From: Rhodobacteraceae bacterium Alg238-R152
GTDB lineage: Bacteria; Pseudomonadota; Alphaproteobacteria; Rhodobacterales; Rhodobacteraceae
Assembly (NCBI GenBank): GCA_900537125.1
Contig: UNRJ01000009.1
Location: forward strand, 62,001-126,000
Direction of reading: 5' to 3'
Length of the DNA: 64,000 bases
Shown here: positions 42,702 through 51,061 of the stretch, one piece after another
Numbering within the stretch: the first letter of the stretch is position 1
Layout: each line of letters opens with the position of its first letter
Notes under the pieces: model-generated
Seen by the model: the letters and a program-made list of their open reading frames with translations, nothing else
The model's database searches: none
Told to the model about the DNA's origin: nothing
Translations under genes and position numbers: made by a program

Positions 42702-42941
42702 ATGTTCAGCATCGAGCACGAATTTGACGCCACCGTTGTCACCCTGGTCGACGAAGGCACCGCGCCCCTTGGGGAAGACGTCGTCATCAACATGTTTGAG
42801 GACTGCGTCACCATCGAGCAATATGATCCCCGTACCGACAGCGTACAAAAGATCACCTTATCCAACACGCAGGTACAGGACCTGACCGCCGCGCTGGATT
42901 TGCCGGAAGGCGTCTACATGCTAAAGCGCAAATCGGACTAG
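42702..42941 (+). CDS. Small acidic hypothetical protein (79 residues)
   Basis: The product starts MFSIEHEFDATVVTLVDEG and is a mostly beta-rich acidic protein with the segment PLGEDVVINMFEDCVTIEQYD. I do not recognise a named family, although the compact layout looks like a genuine conserved small protein. It converges on the DUF167 gene, with seven bases between stops. The in-frame extension upstream (45 bases) has no ribosome site. Confidence 0.7.
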   Translation: MFSIEHEFDATVVTLVDEGTAPLGEDVVINMFEDCVTIEQYDPRTDSVQKITLSNTQVQDLTAALDLPEGVYMLKRKSD

Positions 42942-42948
42942 GCCACAA

Positions 42949-43200
42949 TTAGTCGACGCGAAACACTTTGTCGCGCGATGTTGCCCCGCGGATCAGAGAC
43001 AGGCGGGATTTGGCAAGCCCCAACGCCTTGGCCAACAGCTTTTGTACTGCCGCATTGGCCTTGCCGCCCTCTGGCACCACCGTCACATAAACACGCAAGA
43101 CCTCTTCGTCCCGCACCACCCTATTGCGCGAGGCTTTGGGCGTCACGCGCACCGCAATCTCAGCCCCCTCATAAGCCAAGTCTGATAGATCATTGCTCAT
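42949..43200 (-). CDS. DUF167 family protein (YggU-like)
   Basis: This is an 83-residue small alpha/beta protein with the family signature: IAVRVTPKASRNRVV, LRVYVTVVPEGGKANAAVQKLLAKALGL-type helix and LIRGATSRDKVFRV. The function is unknown across bacteria. It is read toward the small acidic protein gene, and its start lies 91 bases from the divergent HDAC-like gene. Confidence 0.92.
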   Translation of the reverse strand: MSNDLSDLAYEGAEIAVRVTPKASRNRVVRDEEVLRVYVTVVPEGGKANAAVQKLLAKALGLAKSRLSLIRGATSRDKVFRVD

Positions 43201-43291
43201 TGCCTTGGCCCCATGTTGGTCACAGCGATTTACATTTCACAACGGCCCCGCATAGGGTAGCCCTCGCATGAGATGAGGGGAGATTTGCCAC

Positions 43292-44407
43292 ATGGCCACC
43301 GGGTTCTTTTTTGACGAAAAATGCTTCTGGCACGCGGGCGGCAATTACGCCCTCACCCTACCTGTGGGTGATCTGGTACAACCTCTGGCCGCTGGTGGCC
43401 TGCCGGAAAGCCCGGAAACCAAACGCCGTCTCAAGAATCTTATGGACGTCACCGGCCTCACTGAGGAACTAGACGTCCGGAGCGCCACTCCCGCAACGGA
43501 TGGCATGCTAACGCGCGTGCACCCAGCAGACTTCCTGGCCAAGTTCAAAGAAGTTTCAGATGCCGGAGGTGGCGAAATTGGACTGCGCACCCCATTTGGC
43601 AAGGGGGGATATGAAATCGCGGCGCTGTCTGCCGGCATCGCAACGGAAGCTTTGCGTGCAGTCACCTCAGGTGATTTGCAAAACGCCTATGCCTTGTCCC
43701 GCCCCCCCGGCCACCACTGCCTGCCAGACTGGCCCAATGGATTTTGCCTGCTGGCCAACATCGCCGTGGCCATCGAAGAGGTGCAAGCCCAGGGCCTCGC
43801 CAAACGTGTCGCTGTTCTGGATTGGGATGTGCACCACGGCAACGGCACCGAGGCAATCTACTACGATCGCGACGACGTGCTCACCCTCTCTCTGCATCAA
43901 GAACACAATTACCCGCTGGACACCGGCGATGTCGCCGATCGCGGCAAAGGCACGGGCCTTGGAACCAACATAAACATCCCGCTCCCCCCCGGCGCGGGGC
44001 ACAACACATACCTACACGCGATGGACAAAATTGTCCTGCCCGCCCTGCACACCTTCAAACCAGATGTGATCATCGTTGCCTGTGGCTTTGATGCAGGCGC
44101 GTTTGACCCGCTGTCCAGAATGCTGGCCACAGCAGACACCTTCCGCCAGATGACCAAACAAGTTATGGGTGCCGCAGACACGCTATGTGACGGAAAACTG
44201 TTGCTTGTGCACGAAGGCGGCTATTCCGAAGCTTATGTGCCATTCTGCGGCCACGCCGTGATCGAAGAGCTTGCAGGCTCCAGCACAACCGCTGAAGATC
44301 CTATGGCCACTTCACTCTCCATTCGCCAGCCCAACGCCCGCGTCGAAGCCTTCTTTGCCACGCTTGTGGATGAGATGGCCGAAATTTTCGCCAGCCCGGC
44401 CGGTTGA
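43292..44407 (+). CDS. Class II histone deacetylase-like amidohydrolase
   Basis: The 371-residue zinc amidohydrolase of the HDAC/acetylpolyamine deacetylase superfamily has ALSRPPGHHCLPDWPNGFCLLAN (catalytic His pair), VLDWDVHHGNGTEAIYY (zinc Asp and His), ACGFDAGAFDPLSRM (second zinc Asp) and LLVHEGGYSEAYVP with the transition-state Tyr. This matches bacterial class II enzymes such as HdaH-type proteins. The likely substrates are acetylated small amines or acetyl-lysine. The ATG follows AGGGGAG. The nitroreductase gene follows 52 bases on in the same direction. Confidence 0.92.
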   Translation: MATGFFFDEKCFWHAGGNYALTLPVGDLVQPLAAGGLPESPETKRRLKNLMDVTGLTEELDVRSATPATDGMLTRVHPADFLAKFKEVSDAGGGEIGLRTPFGKGGYEIAALSAGIATEALRAVTSGDLQNAYALSRPPGHHCLPDWPNGFCLLANIAVAIEEVQAQGLAKRVAVLDWDVHHGNGTEAIYYDRDDVLTLSLHQEHNYPLDTGDVADRGKGTGLGTNINIPLPPGAGHNTYLHAMDKIVLPALHTFKPDVIIVACGFDAGAFDPLSRMLATADTFRQMTKQVMGAADTLCDGKLLLVHEGGYSEAYVPFCGHAVIEELAGSSTTAEDPMATSLSIRQPNARVEAFFATLVDEMAEIFASPAG

Positions 44408-44459
44408 AACCCATCTGCGCCACGCCAACATATCCAATCAACTCCTGAGGGAAGACCCT

Positions 44460-45038
44460 ATGCCTCACCCAAACCAAGCTGCGCTGGATTTCCTGCTGAG
44501 CCGCCGCTCACGTCCCGCCAAAACCCTGATTGGCCCCGCGCCCACCCGCGCTGAACTGGAACCGCTTTTGGAGGCTGCGCTGCGCAGCCCCGATCATGGC
44601 AAACTTGAACCGTGGCGACTGATCGTGCTGGAAGGCAGCGCATTGACCAACCTCGCCAAGCTCGCACAAGAGCGCGGTGACGCGCTTGGCATGGATGCCG
44701 ACAAGACCGCTAAGGCCCACGACCAGTTTGACCGTGCAGACCTTGTCGTGGCCGTGATCGAAGCTCCGGTGATCAGCGAGAAGGTGCCAGAGATCGAGCA
44801 AACCTACTCTGCCGCCTGTGTCTGTCTGCAACTGCTAAACGCCGCATTGGCCGCTGGCTGGGGTGCAAACTGGCTATCCGGCTGGGCCAGTCATGATCGC
44901 GGCTTTGTCGAAAAAGGCCTCGACCTCACCCCACGGGAACGCGTCGCAGGCTTCATCCACATCGGCACCGAAAAAATCGCGCCACCAGAGCGCCCTCGCC
45001 CCAACATGGAGACCAAGGTCACATGGCTGTCAGCCTAG
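44460..45038 (+). CDS. Nitroreductase family protein (YdjA-like)
   Basis: The 192-residue FMN enzyme has LLSRRSRPAKTLIGPAPTRAELEPLLEAALRSPDHGKLEPWRL-type start (FMN-binding Arg/Ser cluster with PDHGKLEPW) and ACVCLQLLNAALAAGWGANWLSG. This matches the short YdjA subfamily. The ATG at 44460 has GAGGGAAG upstream; the open frame before it lies in the HDAC gene. The 3' end overlaps the EI24-family gene by 16 bases, so the two are coupled. Confidence 0.9.
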   Translation: MPHPNQAALDFLLSRRSRPAKTLIGPAPTRAELEPLLEAALRSPDHGKLEPWRLIVLEGSALTNLAKLAQERGDALGMDADKTAKAHDQFDRADLVVAVIEAPVISEKVPEIEQTYSAACVCLQLLNAALAAGWGANWLSGWASHDRGFVEKGLDLTPRERVAGFIHIGTEKIAPPERPRPNMETKVTWLSA

Positions 45039-45745
45039 CAATCACGTCTTTTGGCAAAACCCTGTCACAAATCGGGGACCCGCGCTTTCGCCGGGTCCTT
45101 TTCAAAGGCATTGGCCTGACATTTGTGCTTTTGATCGCGGTCTACACCGCGTTCCTGATGTTCTTGAACTGGATTGGCGCTGGCCAGACCGTGCAGGAGC
45201 TTTTGGGCAACGTCGCGTGGGTCGGTGACCTGTTCACTTTTGCCTCGCTCTTCCTGATGATCTTTTTGTCGATCTTCTTGATGGTGCCGGTGGCCTCAGC
45301 CATCACATCGCTGTTTCTGGATGAGGTGGCCGATGCCGTAGAAGACAAGCACTATCCAGAATTACCCAATGTCCCCGGCGTGACCTTTGCCGAAGGTCTC
45401 AAAGACAGCGTGAATTTTCTCGGTGTGTTGATTGCCGCCAACATCCTTGCATTGATACTCTACGCGATCTTCTCACCGCTCGCGCTGTTCATCTTCTGGG
45501 GACTGAACGGTTTCTTGCTGGGGCGAGAGTATTTTCAGATGGTTGCCATGCGGCGTGTCGGACGGGCCGAAGCCAAAAAGCTGCGCAAAAAACACATGGG
45601 CACGATCTGGCTCGCAGGGACACTTATGGCGATGCCGCTCGTCGTGCCCCTATTGAACCTGGTGATCCCGATTTTAGGGGCGGCAACCTTTACCCATCTG
45701 TACCATCAGTTGGAGCCGTCACCTCAGCGGGGCCCATCACGTTAA
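45023..45745 (+). CDS. EI24 domain (CysZ-like) membrane protein
   Basis: The 240-residue inner-membrane protein has about six hydrophobic segments and the EI24/CysZ pattern: DPRFRRVLFKGIGLTF, PVASAITSLFLDEVADAVE, and WGLNGFLLGREYFQMVAMRRVG. CysZ relatives take up sulfate, but this subgroup has no proven role. The 5' end overlaps the nitroreductase gene by 16 bases and the 3' end overlaps the stop of the convergent DUF1467 gene by 56 bases. Confidence 0.87.
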   Translation: MAVSLAITSFGKTLSQIGDPRFRRVLFKGIGLTFVLLIAVYTAFLMFLNWIGAGQTVQELLGNVAWVGDLFTFASLFLMIFLSIFLMVPVASAITSLFLDEVADAVEDKHYPELPNVPGVTFAEGLKDSVNFLGVLIAANILALILYAIFSPLALFIFWGLNGFLLGREYFQMVAMRRVGRAEAKKLRKKHMGTIWLAGTLMAMPLVVPLLNLVIPILGAATFTHLYHQLEPSPQRGPSR

Positions 45746-45995
45746 ACCAGTCAATATCACGCACCGTGATAATGCCCGATGAGATGATCCAGTACAAAAT
45801 CACCCACATCACCGCGGCGACGCCCGTGGTGATCCAGGCCTTAGTTTTCAGGTAATGGTGCTCAGGGCTGCCGGCATGAGTGCCGGGCACAACTTCCCCC
45901 ACGTCCCCCTGGGTTTGCAGTCGAATCGGAATCACGATCAAAAAGGTCATGAACCAAAGCACGGCGTATAAAACGAGGGCTGAAGTGATGGTCAT
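45690..45995 (-). CDS. DUF1467 family membrane protein
   Basis: The 101-residue protein has two transmembrane helices (residues about 5-23 and 54-73) and the family segment FLIVIPIRLQTQGDVGEVVPGTHAGSPE. The ATG at 45995 has AGGAG eight bases upstream. It lies just downstream of the methylmalonyl-CoA epimerase gene in the same direction, an arrangement I recognise from related bacteria. Function unknown. The 3' end overlaps the convergent EI24-family gene. Confidence 0.88.
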   Translation of the reverse strand: MTITSALVLYAVLWFMTFLIVIPIRLQTQGDVGEVVPGTHAGSPEHHYLKTKAWITTGVAAVMWVILYWIISSGIITVRDIDWFNVMGPAEVTAPTDGTDG

Positions 45996-46063
45996 TGCGC
46001 GCTCCTGACAAAAAATGGCGGACATCAAATGGCCCGCCAATCTGGTTCTTTTGGGTTGGCTTC

Positions 46064-46468
46064 TTAGACCTGTTCAAGCTCGACAAGGCAACCGTTGAAA
46101 TCTTTGGGATGCAGGAACAACACCGGCTTTCCATGCGCCCCAATCTTTGGCTCACCACTTCCCAAAACACGGGCACCCGTGGCTTTCAGATGGTCACGGG
46201 CGGCCAGAATATCATCCACTTCATAGCAAATATGGTGAATGCCACCGGCCGGGTTCTTTTCGAGGAAGCCCTTGATCGGGCTGTCTTCTCCCAGCGGGTA
46301 CAGCAGCTCAATTTTGGTGTTGGGCAACTCAATAAACACCACCGTCACACCGTGATCCGGCTCATCTTGCGGCGCGCCAACTGTGGCGCCCAGCGCATCA
46401 CGGTACTGCCCGATCGCCGCCTCTAAGTCTGGCACGGCAATCGCCACATGGTTCAATTGTCCGATCAT
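46064..46468 (-). CDS. mce: Methylmalonyl-CoA epimerase
   Basis: The 134-residue glyoxalase/VOC-fold enzyme interconverts the (R) and (S) forms of methylmalonyl-CoA in propionyl-CoA assimilation. The typical segments are QLNHVAIAVPDLEAAIGQYRD (metal His), NTKIELLYPLGEDSPI, NPAGGIHHICYEVDD and KPVLFLHPKDFNGCLVELEQ (metal Glu). The ATG at 46468 follows GGAGGAG; the longer upstream frame is not needed. The pathway's mutase needs adenosylcobalamin, which links it functionally to the cob genes. Confidence 0.94.
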   Translation of the reverse strand: MIGQLNHVAIAVPDLEAAIGQYRDALGATVGAPQDEPDHGVTVVFIELPNTKIELLYPLGEDSPIKGFLEKNPAGGIHHICYEVDDILAARDHLKATGARVLGSGEPKIGAHGKPVLFLHPKDFNGCLVELEQV

Positions 46469-46560
46469 TTTAGTCTCCTCCAAAGGGGCTTTGGTCCCGC
46501 TCACCGCCGTTATGTGTGTTCAGGCCAATCTGCGCAAGCGACAGGGCGTCGCGGTCAATC

Positions 46561-46575
46561 TTAACCTTTCGTTAG
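46561..46575. promoter_or_regulatory. CtrA-like site TTAA-N7-TTAG
   Basis: TTAACCTTTCGTTAG differs from the full CtrA box by one base and has the exact seven-base spacing. It lies between the divergent mce and response-regulator genes, 68 bases before the latter's ATG. Confidence 0.45.
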
Positions 46576-46642
46576 GCATGTCTACCTAGCTTAATGGCAC
46601 GTTTCAGTACTTGTAGTTTTCGCTTCGTTGAGGATTTCTGAC

Positions 46643-47356
46643 ATGAACGACCAATCGCCTTTCTCTCCGCTGACCACCCCATCAGCCGCGCGCCCTCTTC
46701 TGGGCATGACCGTTCTTGTGGTGGAAGACAGCCGCTTTTCCTCTGACGCGCTGCGTCTGATGTGTGTCCGCTCCGGTGCCCGCATCCGCCGCGCCGATTG
46801 CTTGACCTCGGCGCGACGACACCTGCAAGTTTATATGCCAACGGTTGCGATTGTGGACATGGGACTGCCGGATGGGTCCGGTGCTGAACTGATCGAAGAG
46901 TTGAACAAAGCCGCGCCACGCATCGAACTGATCATCGGCACCTCGGGTGACGACTTTGCGCAAGAGGCCGCCTTGGCCGCTGGGGCCGACGGGTTTATCG
47001 CCAAGCCTTACGGCACGCTGAGTGATTTCCAACAAGCCATCCTTCGGCGCCTGCCAGACGCTTACCGCCCTACCGTGGCGCGTGTGGCCGACAACGAAGC
47101 CATTAAGCCAGACCCGATAGCATTCCGTGATGACCTGCTGCATGCAGCCGACACACTTAAGGATGCGGAAGAGGGCTTGATCGATTACGTCGCGCAATTC
47201 CTAGGTGGCCTTGCCCGCAGTGCCAATGACCAGGATCTTCTAACGGCGGTCAAAGCCGTGGAAAGCGCACGCAAAGATGGTTCCGGTGTAAAAGCCAATG
47301 TGGCAGAGCTTAATGGCCTGGTGGAAAGCCGCCTGACCGAAGCCGCCGCAATTTAG
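46643..47356 (+). CDS. Response regulator with unusual helical C-terminus
   Basis: The 237-residue protein has a receiver domain at residues about 23-135 (VVEDSRFSSDALRL, phosphoacceptor Asp72 in IVDMGLPDGSG, Lys121 in FIAKPYG) followed by about 90 residues of helix-rich sequence without a DNA-binding or enzymatic motif I can name. Because of the wide helical stretch, an HPt-like fold was considered, but no convincing phosphorylatable His is present. The ATG follows AGGA; a CtrA-like site is upstream. A terminator follows. Confidence 0.82.
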   Translation: MNDQSPFSPLTTPSAARPLLGMTVLVVEDSRFSSDALRLMCVRSGARIRRADCLTSARRHLQVYMPTVAIVDMGLPDGSGAELIEELNKAAPRIELIIGTSGDDFAQEAALAAGADGFIAKPYGTLSDFQQAILRRLPDAYRPTVARVADNEAIKPDPIAFRDDLLHAADTLKDAEEGLIDYVAQFLGGLARSANDQDLLTAVKAVESARKDGSGVKANVAELNGLVESRLTEAAAI

Positions 47357-47391
47357 ATCTCGAGACAACCACTCACGAACACGGGACGGTG

Positions 47392-47423
47392 AGGCGGGAC
47401 CATTTGGTCCCGTCTTGCTTTTT
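47392..47423 (+). terminator. Intrinsic terminator after response regulator
   Basis: AGGCGGGACC pairs with GGTCCCGTCT (10 bp, one G-T pair) around a four-base loop, followed by TTGCTTTTT. It ends just before the stop of the convergent acetyltransferase gene. Confidence 0.8.
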
Positions 47424-47427
47424 GGGC

Positions 47428-48144
47428 TTATCCCAGAATTGGATCACTCGCCGCGCGTACCAACCCTGTCAAATCACTCAACCGTTCCCGTTGCTGACCC
47501 GTTTCATCAAAATTGCTTGGCGACAACCACGCATCAAACGCCGCCTTCAACGCAGGCCATTCGCGGTCAATGGCAGCAAACCACGCTGTATCGCGATTGC
47601 GCCCTTTGTAAACCAAGGCCTGCCTGAACACGCCCTCATAACTCAGTCCCAACCGCTGCGCCGCGCGGCGTGACGGCATGTTGAGCGCATCACATTTCCA
47701 CTCATACCGCCGATATCCAACATCAAAGGCCCACTGCATCATCAGGACCATCGCCTCGGTTGCCGCAGGCGTGCCCTGCATCATCGGTGCAAAGTTGATG
47801 TTGCCCACCTCAATAGACCCGCGCTCCGGGTAGATCCTCAGATAAGAGGCCACTCCCGTGAACGTCCGCTCCGCTTTGCTGTAAATCGCATAGAAGAAAT
47901 GATCCGGGGTCGCGACCGTCTCCCGCACCCAGCGGTGATATTGCGCTGCGGAATGAAACGGTCCATATGGCATGTAATCCCAGACCCAATCATCCGCCTG
48001 ATACGCCCGATAGAGCAGCGCCGCATGGGCCTCAGCGTTTAACGGCTCCAGACGTACGTGCTGGCCGTCCAAAACCGCTCCTTCTGGCCGTGGTGGCACG
48101 GTCCAGTCGGTTACGGCAAAGCCCACAGGGCGTGTTTTTTGCAT
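47428..48144 (-). CDS. GNAT family N-acetyltransferase (RimJ/RimL-like)
   Basis: The 238-residue protein has the GNAT fold of the RimJ/RimL type: LDGQHVRLEPLNAEAHAALL, FTGVASYLRIYPERGSIEVGNINF, and the acetyl-CoA region GTPAATEAMVLMMQWAFDVGYRRYEWKCDALNMPSRRAAQRLGLSYEG-like sequence. The ATG at 48144 has AAGGAAG upstream; an in-frame extension of 18 codons has no site. The substrate is unknown; relatives modify N-terminal residues or small molecules. Confidence 0.88.
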   Translation of the reverse strand: MQKTRPVGFAVTDWTVPPRPEGAVLDGQHVRLEPLNAEAHAALLYRAYQADDWVWDYMPYGPFHSAAQYHRWVRETVATPDHFFYAIYSKAERTFTGVASYLRIYPERGSIEVGNINFAPMMQGTPAATEAMVLMMQWAFDVGYRRYEWKCDALNMPSRRAAQRLGLSYEGVFRQALVYKGRNRDTAWFAAIDREWPALKAAFDAWLSPSNFDETGQQRERLSDLTGLVRAASDPILG

Positions 48145-48207
48145 GAGTGGTCTTCCTTTAGTTGGCTTAGTAGTGGCACAGCACGTCCTGCGCGCCAAGC
48201 CCCACGC

Positions 48208-49455
48208 TTAGGCCAACAATCGCGGCGCATCCCCCAACTGTATTCCCGGAAACACCACGTCTTCCAGCGTCGCACGGTCCAGCCCAAAACTCTCCCGGAT
48301 GGCCCAAGCCGCGTAACGCCGCACATCATCTGTTGGCATCAGGTCGCGCCCCTGAAACAGGTCCACCTCATCCACCCCTGGAAAACGCCCATGCACCTGT
48401 CGCCCGCGGATTGCTCCCCCTGCCATGACCATCATGCCGCCGGTGCCATGGTCGGTGCCTTTGGTTCCATTCTCCGCGACAGTGCGACCAAACTCGGTCA
48501 TCGCCAGCACGGTGGTCCGCGCCCATACTTTTTCCCCAACCCCAGCCTTCAGGGCCAACAAACTGTTGCTCAGTCGCTTTAATGGCGATTTCAAGTTGCG
48601 TTCCTGATTGGCATGGGTGTCCCACCCGCCAATTGAGAAGCAAGCCACCCGCGCCTGCCCTCTCAATTGCTCGGCGGCAAATTTCGCCACGCGCACATGC
48701 GCCGTTGCTTTGTCCTTGCCGTCCGGGCTCATCTGCGCATCCATCATCTCTTCCAGCCCGCCCATCATATCAACGTCGGCCATTTCCATGACACCACCGC
48801 CCCCTTCCCCAGCGAGAGCCATCGCTCGGTGCATCGCCCGCGCCATTTCCGGATCGCGCTCCATCGTCAGCTCCAACAGCCGCGCGCCTTGGCTCGACAT
48901 TACGAAATTGACATCCGGCGACCAGGTTTCCACCGGCGCGTCACCTCGGCTCAACAGCATCGGGTCGGCACCAACAGCGTAGGCTGTTGTCATCTCGCTA
49001 TTGGGCATATTTTGCAGCATCCGGTTGAGCCATCCGTCCCGTGCTGTTCCACTCGGCACCTGTGCCGTACCCGCCTCAAGCAAATCTTGCCCATCAAAGT
49101 GGCTGCGTTTGTTGCGATACGGCGTGGAAACCGCCTGCACAAAAGCCAGTTCGCCTGCATGCCACATCGGCCACAGAGGTCGACAGGCCGCATGTAACAT
49201 CATCCCTCCGGGCATCTCCAAGCCAGAAGGCGCACGGGCAGCCAATGTCGGACGCAATTGCCTCAACGCCGCTTGCTGCGGTTGCAACAGATCCAGCCCA
49301 TCCAATCCGCCGCGCAGAATGATGACCACCAACCGATTGTTCCCACCTGTGGCGGCAAAACTCACGGGTGTGAACATTGGACTGGCCGCCAGCGAACATC
49401 CAATCGCCAATCCACGACTAAGAAACCCACGCCGATCCATTCTAGCCTTGCTCAT
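48208..49455 (-). CDS. DUF1501 domain-containing protein (Tat-exported)
   Basis: The 415-residue protein starts with a twin-arginine signal (MDRRGFLSRGLAIGCSL). The family body shows LVVIILRGGLDGLDLLQP, YRNKRSHFDGQDLLE, FSIGGWDTHANQ and MTEFGRTVAENGTKGTDHGTGG; it belongs to the alkaline-phosphatase/sulfatase-like superfamily but has no proven activity. It is always seen with DUF1800, whose gene lies ten bases upstream in the same operon. The stretch of Gly/Met-rich residues (ALAGEGGGGVMEMADVDMMGG) is unusual. Confidence 0.92.
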   Translation of the reverse strand: MSKARMDRRGFLSRGLAIGCSLAASPMFTPVSFAATGGNNRLVVIILRGGLDGLDLLQPQQAALRQLRPTLAARAPSGLEMPGGMMLHAACRPLWPMWHAGELAFVQAVSTPYRNKRSHFDGQDLLEAGTAQVPSGTARDGWLNRMLQNMPNSEMTTAYAVGADPMLLSRGDAPVETWSPDVNFVMSSQGARLLELTMERDPEMARAMHRAMALAGEGGGGVMEMADVDMMGGLEEMMDAQMSPDGKDKATAHVRVAKFAAEQLRGQARVACFSIGGWDTHANQERNLKSPLKRLSNSLLALKAGVGEKVWARTTVLAMTEFGRTVAENGTKGTDHGTGGMMVMAGGAIRGRQVHGRFPGVDEVDLFQGRDLMPTDDVRRYAAWAIRESFGLDRATLEDVVFPGIQLGDAPRLLA

Positions 49456-49465
49456 AATGGCCTCC

Positions 49466-50884
49466 TCACACCCGTTGAAACGCCGGTGACATCAAGACCA
49501 ACGCAATCCCTTCACGCCGGTTCTCCGCCGCTTCTGCGGCAAACCGCACCGACGCCGGTGCATGGGCACCCAACGTTGTTTCGACAAAAACACGCGGGTC
49601 CGGCAACTCCGGAAGAACCGCAGCAGGCACGCCCAGCGCCCACTGCAATCGCGCAGCCATTCCCTGAGCTGTCACCCAATGCGCATCATTTTCTTCAAAC
49701 CCATCCGGCCCAAACGGGGTTCTCCATGGCTGCCCCATGGTGCGCAGGGGGGTGTCCAAAAAACGTCGGACTTGATTGCGTTTCACCAATTGAAACTTCT
49801 GTGGCGGCACCGCCAGTGCCCGCAATGCAGAACAGACAAACAGCTCTGGCTGCTTGAAATTACCTGACCGTTTGCCGACCGGCTGCCAAGCTGCCGGATG
49901 TCGCAACATTGCTTCAACAACCGCTGCAAGGTCACCGTCGGTTTCCAGGTACCGCGCACCCATCGCCACCAACAGATCTTCATCCGGTTGATCGGAGATA
50001 AAATGCACTGCCAATTTTTGTGTCACATGCCGCGCGGTGTCAGGATGACGCGCCAAGTCCCGCAACACCTCATGCACATCTGAAATCCGCGCCCGTCGCG
50101 TGCCGTACTCTTTGCCCAAAACCGTCTCCGGCCCCGGCTCAACCCGTCTGGTCAGATAAACAGCACCCTCTATTTGAATGGTTGTCATGCCTGTCAGCAG
50201 CTCGGCCAACTGGCGAACATCGTATTGAGTATACTCCGCGCCCACACCTAAAGTGTGCAATTCCAAAATTTCACGTGCAAGGTTCTCGTTCAAACCCAGG
50301 TTTTCCTCAGGGCGGTTTTTTGCGCGTGTGCTGGTGGGACCAATTGAGTTATTTTGATCCAGAAAATGCAGCATCTGAGGGTGCAACAGCGCGGAAATGA
50401 GCAGATCTTCAAATTTCCCGCTGACATGTGGGCGTAACGCGTTGGCGACATAAGAGGGCGCGGTATACCGGAACAACTCACTCTTTCCCGGCGCCGAGAA
50501 ATGGTCCGCCCAAAACGCCACCAAACGTTCCCGCAATCCATCTCGGCTCCAAACTCGCCGCGCCAGAGCATCCCCGATCCACCCCGCCACATCTTCCTGC
50601 GCGCTGCGCCGCACGGCCTGAAACTGCTTTCGCAGGGCCTCCTTTTTGTCACTATCGTCTTTAGCCATAGATACTTTGCGCCGGGCTGCGACAAACGCCA
50701 GCATCTTGCGCCGCATATCCTCCTCGTTTGGGATCTCCAGCCCAACTTCAGCCACATCTGGACCACGCAGCAACGACATCATCTCATCGACGTTTCGCGG
50801 TCCCGCCACCTTTGGTGAGCGGCCATATCCGAACCGGGTTTGTGCAATATCTTGGTCAAAAACCACTGCAGAGGTGCTCCTCAT
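49466..50884 (-). CDS. DUF1800 domain-containing protein
   Basis: The 472-residue protein has the DUF1800 pattern: RFGYGRSP at the start, WSRDGLRERLVAFWADHFS, NLGLNENLAREILELHTLGV, QYDVRQLAELLTG and MLRHPAAWQPVGKRSGNFKQPEL. No signal peptide is evident, which is unusual for a partner of a Tat-exported protein, although the start may have been misread. It forms an operon with the DUF1501 gene. The function of the pair is unknown. Confidence 0.92.
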   Translation of the reverse strand: MRSTSAVVFDQDIAQTRFGYGRSPKVAGPRNVDEMMSLLRGPDVAEVGLEIPNEEDMRRKMLAFVAARRKVSMAKDDSDKKEALRKQFQAVRRSAQEDVAGWIGDALARRVWSRDGLRERLVAFWADHFSAPGKSELFRYTAPSYVANALRPHVSGKFEDLLISALLHPQMLHFLDQNNSIGPTSTRAKNRPEENLGLNENLAREILELHTLGVGAEYTQYDVRQLAELLTGMTTIQIEGAVYLTRRVEPGPETVLGKEYGTRRARISDVHEVLRDLARHPDTARHVTQKLAVHFISDQPDEDLLVAMGARYLETDGDLAAVVEAMLRHPAAWQPVGKRSGNFKQPELFVCSALRALAVPPQKFQLVKRNQVRRFLDTPLRTMGQPWRTPFGPDGFEENDAHWVTAQGMAARLQWALGVPAAVLPELPDPRVFVETTLGAHAPASVRFAAEAAENRREGIALVLMSPAFQRV

Positions 50885-51002
50885 CCACCTGTCGCGCCAA
50901 TCGCGCCTTACCCTACACTACCATATCGGATTGCAGGTTCTATCCGCGCCGCAATACACAGCCAAAAACTACAAATTTTCGCCGACACGCCCCACCACAT
51001 GC

Positions 51003-51035
51003 AAAAAGCCGCCCACGACAGGGTCGCAGACGGCT
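51003..51035 (-). terminator. Intrinsic terminator after aspS
   Basis: Read leftward, AGCCGTC and GGCGGCT form the outer stem and CGAC/GTCG the inner stem around CCT, followed by TTTTTG. It lies about 27 bases past the aspS stop, before the DUF1800 gene. Confidence 0.7.
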
Positions 51036-51061
51036 CAAATCTCAAACGCTTAAAAGCAGGA

